21,882 bases of DNA from Lysobacterales bacterium CG02_land_8_20_14_3_00_62_12. Its GTDB lineage: Bacteria; Pseudomonadota; Gammaproteobacteria; Xanthomonadales; Ahniellaceae. Under the pieces are notes generated by a model, which was not told where the DNA came from, made no database searches, and saw nothing but the letters and a program-made list of their open reading frames with translations. Of this stretch, positions 13,113 to 20,259 are shown one piece after another; the stretch's first letter is position 1; each line of letters opens with the position of its first letter. Position numbers and translations under genes: made by a program. Location of the stretch: the NCBI GenBank assembly GCA_002785585.1, contig PEUI01000128.1:9789-31670 (forward strand), read 5' to 3'.

Positions 13113-14543
13113 ATGCTCAAAAAATTGTTTGACCGCGCCTTTGGTCGCAAGCCAGCGACCTCACCCGCCAACGCGCCTGGAACGCAGGCGTCGGCGAAGG
13201 TCGATGCGGTGGCGATCAACCTGCAAGTCATCGCCCGCGATGGCCATTGTATTTCCCGCAAGCACATCAGCCCAAACGCGCTCCGGGTGTTGTACAAATT
13301 GCGCGACGCCGGTTTTACTGCGTATCTGGTCGGTGGCGCGGTGCGCGACCTGCTGTTGCAAGGTCTGCCGAAGGATTTTGATGTCGCCACCAATGCCCAT
13401 CCGGAGCAAGTCAAACATCTGTTTCGCAATTGCCGGTTGATTGGTCGGCGCTTTCGTCTCGCCCACGTTCATTACGGTGCGGAGATCATCGAAGTCGCCA
13501 CCTTTCGTGGGATCGAAGACGATGGTTCCGGGGCGCGCGAATTGGTGGATGGCCGGATTGTTCGCGACAACGTCTACGGCACCATCGAAGAAGACGCGGT
13601 GCGACGGGATTTCACCGTCAACGCGCTCTACTACGCGATCGATGACTACTCGGTGCGTGACTACGTGGGCGGTTTCCAGGACGTTCGCGATCGCGTTTTG
13701 CGCTTGATTGGCGAGCCGACGCGACGACTGCGCGAAGACCCGGTGCGGATGTTGCGGACCGCGCGATTCGCCGCCAAGCTCGGGTTTAGCATTGATCCGG
13801 CCATCGTTTCGGCGATCAGCCAACTCAAGGATTTGCTGAACGCCGCCCCGGCCGCGCGCCTGTTCGACGAGTGCCTGAAGATGTTCATGGCCGGTTACGC
13901 GCTGGCCAGTTTTCGCCAGCTCTGGCAGTTGCGATTGTTCGAGGTGTTGTTTCCGGAAACTGCCTTGGCTTTGCGCGCGGACCCGGCCGACCTGGTGTTG
14001 CTGGAGACGGCACTGACCAGCACCGACCAGCGCATTGCTGACGACAAGCCAGTGACGCCGGCGTTTCTGTTTGCGGCATTGCTCTGGCCAGCGGTAAAGG
14101 TGATGGCAGCGCGCAACCAGCAGCGCGGTGCCGAAGACCCGTGGGATGACGCCATCCATTCGGTGGTTTCTGAGCAAACTTCGCGGATTGCGTTGCCGAA
14201 GCGGTTTTCTCTGCCGATGCAGGAAATCTGGAGTTTGCAGTCGCGCTTTGAAACCCGCCAGAAAAAGCGCGTCGGTCGCTTGCTTGCACACCCGCGTTTT
14301 CGCGCCGCGTTTGATTTTCTGGCACTGCGCGCGCACGCCGATCCAACGCTGCAGCCAACGCTGGCGTTCTGGCTGAGTTTGGCCAGCGGCGAGGCGGCGG
14401 CCTCTGCATCGACGTTGGGCGATTTGCCCACCGCAGCGGACGGTGAAGCGCTCTCACCACCGAAAAAGCGCCGACGCCGACGTCGCAAGCCCAGGCTGGA
14501 CGCCAATCAGACCGCCGGTGCCGGCGATCACGATGCCGGTTGA
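13113..14543 (+). CDS. pcnB: Poly(A) polymerase I
   Basis: 476 residues. It has the class II nucleotidyltransferase head LVGGAVRDLLL (72-82), KDFDVAT with catalytic Asp88 and Asp90, and the PcnB-specific LIGRRFRLAHV (109-119) followed by EVATFRG and EEDAVRRDFTVNALYY (159-174). The C-terminus is strongly basic (KKRRRRRRKPR), as in PcnB. It adds 3' poly(A) tails that tag RNA for decay. The alternative, a CCA-adding enzyme, is less likely because of the LIGRRFRLAHV motif and basic tail. It overlaps folK by 11 bp, a common gammaproteobacterial arrangement, with panB and panC next. Confidence 0.95.
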   Translation: MLKKLFDRAFGRKPATSPANAPGTQASAKVDAVAINLQVIARDGHCISRKHISPNALRVLYKLRDAGFTAYLVGGAVRDLLLQGLPKDFDVATNAHPEQVKHLFRNCRLIGRRFRLAHVHYGAEIIEVATFRGIEDDGSGARELVDGRIVRDNVYGTIEEDAVRRDFTVNALYYAIDDYSVRDYVGGFQDVRDRVLRLIGEPTRRLREDPVRMLRTARFAAKLGFSIDPAIVSAISQLKDLLNAAPAARLFDECLKMFMAGYALASFRQLWQLRLFEVLFPETALALRADPADLVLLETALTSTDQRIADDKPVTPAFLFAALLWPAVKVMAARNQQRGAEDPWDDAIHSVVSEQTSRIALPKRFSLPMQEIWSLQSRFETRQKKRVGRLLAHPRFRAAFDFLALRAHADPTLQPTLAFWLSLASGEAAASASTLGDLPTAADGEALSPPKKRRRRRRKPRLDANQTAGAGDHDAG

Positions 14544-15069
14544 GTCAGCCGCCGCCACCGAGTTGGTGCTGATTGGTTTGGGGGCAAACTTGGGGGATCC
14601 ACTGGCGCAGTTGCAAGGCGCACTGCGGCAACTGGAACTTATCCCCGGTTGCCGGATGTTGCGGTGCTCGCCGATCTATCGCACGGCCCCCTGGGGGGAT
14701 TTGGACCAAGCGGATTTTCTTAACGCGGTAGCGGCTTTTGCGGTCGCTTGCTCGCCACGGGCATTGCTCAAGCAACTGCTGGCGCTGGAGCTTTCCATGG
14801 GCCGGGTTCGCACGGGCCGTCGCTACGGTCCGCGCACGCTCGATCTGGACATACTCAGCTTCGGCGAGCGCCGACTTGACGCGACCGCGTTGACGTTGCC
14901 GCATCCACGGATTTCGGAGCGCGCTTTCGTGTTGGTGCCGTTGTTGGACTTGGCCTCGACATTCAAGCAATTGCCGGCGGCGCAATGGCGCGAACATTTG
15001 AGCAAGCTTGCGCACGCTGATGTGGTAAGACTGCACGCCCCTGATTTATTGCCGACGCTGGACGCCTGA
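14533..15069 (+). CDS. folK: 2-amino-4-hydroxy-6-hydroxymethyldihydropteridine pyrophosphokinase
   Basis: 178 residues from the ATG at 14533 inside the end of pcnB. HPPK signatures: GLGANLGDP at the N-terminus, SPIYRTAPWG, DFLNAV, then RYGPRTLDLDIL, the family signature including metal-binding Asp residues, and LPHPRISERAFVLVPL. It transfers pyrophosphate from ATP to hydroxymethyldihydropterin in folate synthesis. The longer in-frame start at 14443 lies deep in pcnB and adds only non-conserved residues. It is likely translationally coupled to pcnB and followed 34 bp later by panB. Confidence 0.95.
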   Translation: MPVESAAATELVLIGLGANLGDPLAQLQGALRQLELIPGCRMLRCSPIYRTAPWGDLDQADFLNAVAAFAVACSPRALLKQLLALELSMGRVRTGRRYGPRTLDLDILSFGERRLDATALTLPHPRISERAFVLVPLLDLASTFKQLPAAQWREHLSKLAHADVVRLHAPDLLPTLDA

Positions 15070-15103
15070 GTTTAGCGTTTGCGCCTACCTGGAGAATTGC
15101 GTC

Positions 15104-15925
15104 ATGGTTACATCCGGTATGCCGCCGAAGTTGCCGGCACTGACCCTCCCCGCATTGCTGGAGATGAAGCGGGCGCGCACCCGGATTGTTGCCACCACCG
15201 CCTACGACGCCACTTTTGGCGCGCTGTTTGATCGTAACGGGGTGGACCTGATCTTGGTCGGTGATTCGCTCGGCATGGTGATCCAGGGCCGCCGCAACAC
15301 GCTGTCGGTGACGATGGAGATGATGGTCTATCACACCGCGGCGACGGCGCGTGGCGTCCAGCGCGCGTTGCTGGTGGCCGATCTGCCGTTTGCCAGCGCT
15401 CCTGACCCAGACACGGCGTTTCGCAATTCGGCACGCTTACTCAGCGAGGGTGGGGCCAGTATGGTCAAGATTGAGGGCAGCGGTTACGTGCTTGACTGCA
15501 TCCGGTTTCTGACCGAGCGCGAAATTCCGGTGTGCGGTCATCTCGGATTGACGCCGCAGTCGGTGCATCGCTTGGGGGGATTCAAAGTGCAGGGTCGCAG
15601 CGATCTGGCGGCGCGAGCGATTGTCGATTCGGCACGGGCGGTGGAACAGGCCGGTGCCAGTCTGTTGGTGCTCGAATGCGTGCCGGTGGCGGTGGCCGCC
15701 GAGGTCACGGCGGCGCTGGCGATCCCGGTGATTGGCATCGGTGCCGGCGCGGCTTGCGATGGTCAGATTCTGGTGGGCTACGATCTGCTCGGCTTGGACA
15801 GCGGGCGGCGACCTCGTTTCGTCAAGGATTTTCTGGCTGGCCGGGATTCGGCGGATGCCGCGGTGCAGGCCTATGTCCAGGCGGTGCGCAGCGGATCGTT
15901 TCCGGCGGTCGAGCATGGCTACTGA
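15104..15925 (+). CDS. panB: 3-methyl-2-oxobutanoate hydroxymethyltransferase
   Basis: 273 residues, usual length. TIM-barrel enzyme making ketopantoate from alpha-ketoisovalerate and methylene-tetrahydrofolate. Visible motifs: VGDSLGMVIQG (52-62; Asp54 is the likely Mg ligand), VADLPF (91-96; Asp93), GGASMVKIEG (Lys122), and IPVIGIGAG. TGGAG lies about 9 bp upstream of the ATG. It is separated from panC by 6 bp. Its folate-dependent step links functionally to folK just upstream. Confidence 0.96.
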   Translation: MVTSGMPPKLPALTLPALLEMKRARTRIVATTAYDATFGALFDRNGVDLILVGDSLGMVIQGRRNTLSVTMEMMVYHTAATARGVQRALLVADLPFASAPDPDTAFRNSARLLSEGGASMVKIEGSGYVLDCIRFLTEREIPVCGHLGLTPQSVHRLGGFKVQGRSDLAARAIVDSARAVEQAGASLLVLECVPVAVAAEVTAALAIPVIGIGAGAACDGQILVGYDLLGLDSGRRPRFVKDFLAGRDSADAAVQAYVQAVRSGSFPAVEHGY

Positions 15926-15931
15926 GCGGCG

Positions 15932-16783
15932 ATGATGCGGCGCGTTACTACCATTGCTGAATTACGCGATCAGCTACGACGCTGGCGTCAGGCCGACCAG
16001 CACATCGCCTTGGTGCCGACGATGGGCAATTTGCACGCGGGACACTATGCCCTGGTTGATGCGGCGGTGGCCAGCGCCGATCAGGTAGTGGTGAGCGTGT
16101 TCGTCAATCCGACCCAATTTGGACCGAAGGAAGATTTTGCGCGTTATCCGCGTACGCTGGATGCCGATGCCGAGGGTCTCCAACAGCACGGTTGCGGCCT
16201 GATGTTTTGCCCGGATGTAGCGACGATGTATCCGGCGGCAGCGCTCGGGCAGGCCTCGGTCAACGTGCAGGTGCCAGGCCTCAGCGAAATCCTCTGCGGG
16301 CAATCCCGCCCCGGACATTTTGATGGCGTGACCACGGTGGTTACCAAGTTGTTGAATCTGGTGCAGCCAGATTTGGCGCTGTTCGGACAAAAGGACTACC
16401 AGCAGTGGCTATTGATTCGGCAGCTGGTCAGTGACTTGCATCTGCCGGTGGCGCTGCAACGGGTGGCTACGGTGCGTGCGGCATCCGGCCTGGCCTTGAG
16501 CTCACGCAATCAATATCTTTCGGCGGCCGAGCGAGAAACCGCAGCAGAAATCTTTCGGACACTGGAAACCATGCGGGCGGCGGTGGCCTCGGGCCGACCG
16601 TCAGCGCTGGTGGAAATGGCGGCAGCGGAGCGCCTGCAAGCAATCGGGTTTCAGGTCGATTACGTGGCGATTCGCTCCGCCGACCGTTTGCAGGTGCTGC
16701 CAGAAACCGCCAGTGAACCGCTGATTGGCCTGATTGCCGCTCGGCTCGGGGCTACCAGGCTAATTGATAATCTATTGTTTTAA
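15932..16783 (+). CDS. panC: Pantothenate synthetase
   Basis: 283 residues; a second ATG at 15935 is an equally possible start. It adenylates pantoate and joins beta-alanine to give pantothenate. Motifs: VPTMGNLHAGH (28-38) with His35 and His38, VFVNPTQFGP (56-65), GHFDGVTTVVTKL (128-140), FGQKDYQQ (151-158) and LSSRNQYL (189-196). The segment just before the last motif reads VRAASGLA (181-188), where the family usually has an acidic residue at both the 183 and 185 positions (VREADGLA-like). panD is not in the window. A small ORF and a terminator follow on the same strand. Confidence 0.94.
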   Translation: MMRRVTTIAELRDQLRRWRQADQHIALVPTMGNLHAGHYALVDAAVASADQVVVSVFVNPTQFGPKEDFARYPRTLDADAEGLQQHGCGLMFCPDVATMYPAAALGQASVNVQVPGLSEILCGQSRPGHFDGVTTVVTKLLNLVQPDLALFGQKDYQQWLLIRQLVSDLHLPVALQRVATVRAASGLALSSRNQYLSAAERETAAEIFRTLETMRAAVASGRPSALVEMAAAERLQAIGFQVDYVAIRSADRLQVLPETASEPLIGLIAARLGATRLIDNLLF

Positions 16784-16801
16784 TTAGGAAAACGTGAAAT
16801 A

Positions 16802-16966
16802 TTGAGCGACCAATCCGGGGGGCTGTTGGGTTTTCGCAACAGGCGTTGCCTAATCGCCACAAGTTGTTGCTTTTTTGCCATTGCGCTGATAGAGTCCGTC
16901 GCGCTGGTGGGTTGTTCTGATCGCTTCTGGTTGATCCCCGCCGAGCAGGGCGCATTGTTCAGGTAA
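16802..16966 (+). CDS. Candidate 54-residue lipoprotein-like small protein
   Basis: An overlooked short ORF starting at TTG 16802 (AGGA about 12 bp upstream), in a frame open since panC ends, stopping at TAA 16964-16966. The N-terminal part carries RNRR (12-15), a hydrophobic stretch (16-37), and a lipobox LVGC with Cys38; the mature peptide would be 17 residues, reading CSDRFWLIPAEQGALFR. The FWLIPAEQGALFR tail recalls, from memory, the segment preceding TPR repeats in some bacterial TPR/VWA proteins, so this may be a truncated remnant. An intrinsic terminator begins 17 bp after the stop. Alternatively the region is panC 3' untranslated RNA or a small RNA. Not recognised as a known family. 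Confidence 0.35.
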   Translation: MSDQSGGLLGFRNRRCLIATSCCFFAIALIESVALVGCSDRFWLIPAEQGALFR

Positions 16967-16983
16967 TCGTCACTCCGATATCA

Positions 16984-17014
16984 CCCTCTCTGGCCTTCAG
17001 AGAGGGTTTTTTTT
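16984..17014 (+). terminator. Strong intrinsic terminator
   Basis: CCCTCTCTG (16984-16992), loop GCCTT, CAGAGAGGG (16998-17006), then eight T (17007-17014). A 9-bp perfect stem plus U-run for plus-strand transcription ends the pcnB-folK-panB-panC block and the small ORF. The hairpin may also help stop queG transcripts from the other side, though no T-run is present in that direction. Confidence 0.92.
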
Positions 17015-17044
17015 GCCCGTGAGTTTTTGCGCTTTGCGGGCTCG

Positions 17045-18127
17045 CTACCGGGTGCTTTGTTGCCGGGCCAAGGACCACCGCACCTGCTCGCGCAAAACGG
17101 CGTCGGGGTGATCCTGGTAGGTGGTCAGTGCCAGCTCCGCTGCCGACGACTTTGGCGCATTGCCCAAAGCCAGCGCCACATTGCGCAGCCAGCGCCAATA
17201 GCCAATACGGCGAATGGCCGAGCCTTCCGTACGTTGCAGAAATTCGGCTTCGGTCCAGCCCATCAGGCTAATCAAAGACGACGCGTCCAATGCATGGCGG
17301 GCGCGAAACTCCGGCTCGGCAGAGAGTTTGGCGAACTTGTTCCAGGGACACACCAGCTGGCAGTCGTCACAGCCATAGATGCGATTGCCGATCTGTGGCC
17401 GCAGATCTTCCGGAATGGCGCCGTGCAGCTCGATCGTCAGATAGGAGATGCAGCGCCGTGCGTCGAGCTGGTACGGGGCGGTGATCGCGGCGGTCGGGCA
17501 GGCGCTGATGCAGCGCGTACAGCTACCGCAGTAGTCGCCGGTTTCCGGCGGATCCGGCGCCAGCGGCAGGTCGGTGAACAGTTCGCCGAGAAAAAACCAG
17601 GAACCGGCTTTGGTGTTGATCAAATTGCTGTGCTTGCCGATCCAGCCGAGGCCGGCGTTGCGGGCCAGTGCTTTTTCCAACACCGGTGCGCTATCGACGT
17701 AGGCGCGATAGCCGAATGGCCCGATGACGCCGGCAATCTGATTGGCCAAGTGCTGTAGCCGTGTGCGCATCAGTTTGTGATAGTCGCGGCCGAGTGCGTA
17801 GCGGGAAACGTAGCCCAATTGCGGATCGTCGAGTACGCGCTGACTGCGGTCGCTGGCGGCTGGCAAATAGTCGATGCGCACCGAGATCACACTGATCGTG
17901 CCGGGCAGCAGCTCGTGCGGACGACTGCGCTTGCTGCCATGGCGCTGCATGTAGTCCATGGTGCCGTGCCTGCCCTGGTCGAGCCAGCGTTGCAGGTGCG
18001 CTTCGTCCTGGTCCAGTCGCGCGTTACTGACGCCGCAATGTTGAAACCCCAACGCCCGCGACCAGTCGTCGATCTGGGCACGCAAGTGCATCAGGTCGGG
18101 GGCTGCCGGCGGGTCGCAAAGAGTCAT
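17045..18127 (-). CDS. queG: Epoxyqueuosine reductase
   Basis: 360 residues from the ATG at 18127 (GTG at 18130 is also possible). The cobalamin-dependent iron-sulfur enzyme reduces epoxyqueuosine to queuosine in tRNA, the last step of Q synthesis. Visible features: AYVDSAPVLEKALARNAGLGWIG with the likely catalytic Asp145; two 4Fe-4S sets, Cys200/203/206/210 (CGSCTRCISACP) and Cys226, 253, 256, 260 (CDDCQLVCPWN); and the HEAT-like tail near YWRWLRNVALALGN. The divergent position to nnr matches E. coli queG (yjeS)-nnr (yjeF). There is no ribosome site before the start. Confidence 0.95.
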   Translation of the reverse strand: MTLCDPPAAPDLMHLRAQIDDWSRALGFQHCGVSNARLDQDEAHLQRWLDQGRHGTMDYMQRHGSKRSRPHELLPGTISVISVRIDYLPAASDRSQRVLDDPQLGYVSRYALGRDYHKLMRTRLQHLANQIAGVIGPFGYRAYVDSAPVLEKALARNAGLGWIGKHSNLINTKAGSWFFLGELFTDLPLAPDPPETGDYCGSCTRCISACPTAAITAPYQLDARRCISYLTIELHGAIPEDLRPQIGNRIYGCDDCQLVCPWNKFAKLSAEPEFRARHALDASSLISLMGWTEAEFLQRTEGSAIRRIGYWRWLRNVALALGNAPKSSAAELALTTYQDHPDAVLREQVRWSLARQQSTR

Positions 18128-18131
18128 CACG

Positions 18132-19658
18132 ATGGGTCAGTATACTGGCGCGGTGAATGCCTCCCAGCCACCGTCATTGCTGCATACCGCCGCCTCGCTG
18201 CGGGCCCTGGAGGCAGTGCTCATGCAGCGTTGCGCTAGCGATGCCTTTGCGCTGATGCAGTCGGCCGGGCGGGCGGCGTGCCAGCGGGCGCGGGTGCTCT
18301 GGCCGGAAGCCAGCATCTGGCGCATATTCTGTGGCAGCGGTAACAACGGCGGCGACGGCTTGGTGTTGGCGACCGAAGCGCTGCGGGTCGGCAAGCAGGT
18401 GCAATTGCTGCGGACTGACGCCAACACCATGGCGGCGGTGGCCGAGCAAGCCCTGCAGCAGTTTCTGGCGGCGGGTGGCGTGGTCCACGATCTGCTGGAT
18501 CAGGAGCGACTGCCGAACCCCGATCTGGTCATCGACGCGGTGTTCGGTATTGGTTTCAATCGGGCGCCAGACGCGGCCAGTGCCGCCGTGATTGCCGCCA
18601 TCAACGCCAGTGGCTGCCCGGTGTTGGCGATTGATTTGCCGTCTGGTTTGAACGCGGACACCGGGGCCGCACCGGGCGCCTGTGTGCGCGCCACGGTGAC
18701 GCTTTGCTTGATTGCCTGGAAACGCGGTTTGTTTACCGGCGTCGGTCCGGAATGCGCCGGAAAGCGCTTGCTGGAAAACCTCGCCGGTGCGCTGGGAGCG
18801 GCGCCGAGAGTCGATTGGGATCAAGGGCAATGCCAGCTACTGAGTCCGCTGCAAATCGCTACGGCGTTGCCCAGGCGACCGCGCGATGCCCACAAAGGCC
18901 GCTTCGGTCATGCGCTGATCCTCGGTGGCGATCAGGGTATCGGGGGCGCGGCGTTGCTGGCGGCCGAAGCGGCGCTGCGCAGCGGTGCGGGTCGCGTAAG
19001 CGTGGCCACCCACCCGGATCATGCCGGCGGATTCATTTTGCGCTGCCCGGAATTGATGGTGCGCGGACTCGACACGATGGCACCCCTGGCCATTTTGCTG
19101 GCGCGTGCCAACGTGATTGCCGTCGGCCCCGGGCTCGGGCAGGGGCCATGGGGGCGGGCATTGCTGATGGCCGCGCTGACCGCGGCCAAGCCCTGCGTGG
19201 TGGACGCCGATGCGCTGAATCTGTTGGCCCGGGATCGCGATTTTCCGCCCTTGCCGGGGGGTTCGGTGTTGACGCCGCATCCGCTGGAAGCGGCACGTTT
19301 GTTAAAGGTGGATGTGCGCGCTGTCGAAGCGGATCGATTTGCGGCGAGCACGGCCATCGCCCAACAATTTTCGGCGACGGTGGTGCTTAAAGGGGCGGGC
19401 AGCTTGATCGCCGATCCGGATGGATTGACCAGCGTGTGTCCGTTTGGCAACCCCGGCATGGCGAGTGCGGGCATGGGCGATGTACTTACCGGGGTGATTG
19501 CGGCCTTGCTGGCGCAAGGTTTGGCGGCGGCGTCAGCGGCGCGCATCGGCGTGTTGGCCCACGCCCTCGCCGGTGATCGCGCCGCCCTCCGCGATGGTGA
19601 ACGCGGCCTGCTGGCGAGCGCGCTGATCGCGGCGTTGCCGGCGGTGCTCAATCCGTGA
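18132..19658 (+). CDS. nnr: Bifunctional NAD(P)HX epimerase/dehydratase
   Basis: 508 residues from the ATG at 18132; a GTG at 18153 (501 residues) is a strong alternative because it lies beyond the shared -10 palindrome. The N-terminal YjeF epimerase domain has GSGNNGGDG (68-76) and VIDAVFGIG (133-141). The C-terminal ADP-dependent dehydratase domain has GRFGHALILGGDQGIGGA (256-273), TPHPLEAARLL (381-391) and GNPGMASAGMGDVLTG (439-454). Together they repair hydrated NAD(P)H. Its stop overlaps the tsaE GTG by 4 bp. Confidence 0.95.
   Translation: MGQYTGAVNASQPPSLLHTAASLRALEAVLMQRCASDAFALMQSAGRAACQRARVLWPEASIWRIFCGSGNNGGDGLVLATEALRVGKQVQLLRTDANTMAAVAEQALQQFLAAGGVVHDLLDQERLPNPDLVIDAVFGIGFNRAPDAASAAVIAAINASGCPVLAIDLPSGLNADTGAAPGACVRATVTLCLIAWKRGLFTGVGPECAGKRLLENLAGALGAAPRVDWDQGQCQLLSPLQIATALPRRPRDAHKGRFGHALILGGDQGIGGAALLAAEAALRSGAGRVSVATHPDHAGGFILRCPELMVRGLDTMAPLAILLARANVIAVGPGLGQGPWGRALLMAALTAAKPCVVDADALNLLARDRDFPPLPGGSVLTPHPLEAARLLKVDVRAVEADRFAASTAIAQQFSATVVLKGAGSLIADPDGLTSVCPFGNPGMASAGMGDVLTGVIAALLAQGLAAASAARIGVLAHALAGDRAALRDGERGLLASALIAALPAVLNP
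18138..18147. promoter_or_regulatory. Palindromic shared -10 element between queG and nnr
   Basis: CAGTATACTG is a perfect 10-bp palindrome that reads TATACT on both strands (18141-18146 plus, 18144-18139 minus). Predicted starts fall near 18153 (plus) and 18130 (minus), which coincide with possible start codons. No good -35 is seen on either side. Confidence 0.4.
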
Positions 19659-20182
19659 TCGCGCTCACCGCGCCACTGGTTCTGCATTTGGCCGACGAAG
19701 CCGCCACCCAGACACTGGGTCGGCAGTTGGCTGGGGTGGTGCGGGCGCCCTTGTTGATCGGCCTGGTCGGTGAACTGGGTACTGGCAAGACCACCTTGGT
19801 GCGCGCGCTGGTGCAGGCGTTGTTGCCCGGGGTCCGCGTCAAGAGCCCAACTTATACGCTGATCGAAACCTATGCCAGCGCGCACGCCGAGCTGCACCAT
19901 CTGGATCTTTATCGCCTGCGCGATCCCGCCGAACTGGAGGATCTGGGGATTGCGGATTTGCTGACGACCGATGCGATCCTGCTGGTCGAATGGCCGGAGC
20001 GCGGAGGCGGCCGACTGCCGTCACTGGATCTTGAACTGCGTTTAGGCCATGCCCATCCGGGCCGCAGTCTGGCGATTTCTGCCACCAGCCCGGCTGGTCA
20101 GGCGGCGTGGACCGCGCTGAAGCAAGTTGTTGGCGATGAAGGGGCTCTGACCCATTCATCAGGTAAATCCGAGAAAAGATGA
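19655..20182 (+). CDS. tsaE: tRNA threonylcarbamoyladenosine synthesis ATPase TsaE
   Basis: 175 residues from a GTG at 19655 that overlaps the nnr stop (GTGA). P-loop GELGTGKTTLVRAL; SPTYTLIETY (switch-like region), HHLDLYRL and LLVEWPERGG are all TsaE/YjeE signatures. It is the ATPase partner of TsaB and TsaD in making t6A37 on ANN-decoding tRNAs. Gene order nnr-tsaE-amiB-mutL is conserved in gammaproteobacteria. The C-terminus (after about 150) is not conserved. Confidence 0.94.
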   Translation: MIALTAPLVLHLADEAATQTLGRQLAGVVRAPLLIGLVGELGTGKTTLVRALVQALLPGVRVKSPTYTLIETYASAHAELHHLDLYRLRDPAELEDLGIADLLTTDAILLVEWPERGGGRLPSLDLELRLGHAHPGRSLAISATSPAGQAAWTALKQVVGDEGALTHSSGKSEKR

Positions 20183-20238
20183 GCAGCTTACGGATTTTAA
20201 TCAGAAATATGCTTCGTTAGCGCTTGCAATTGCGGCCC

Positions 20239-20259
20239 GGCGGGGTTTCAATACCCGCC
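20239..20259 (+). promoter_or_regulatory. Hairpin directly before the amidase start codon
   Basis: GGCGGG (20239-20244) pairs with CCCGCC (20254-20259) around a 9-nt loop, ending exactly at the ATG of 20260. It could hide the ribosome site of the amidase gene in the mRNA. Confidence 0.5.

Noticed and set aside
13161..14336. 391-codon open frame on the minus strand
   Set aside because: Antisense to pcnB and without family features.
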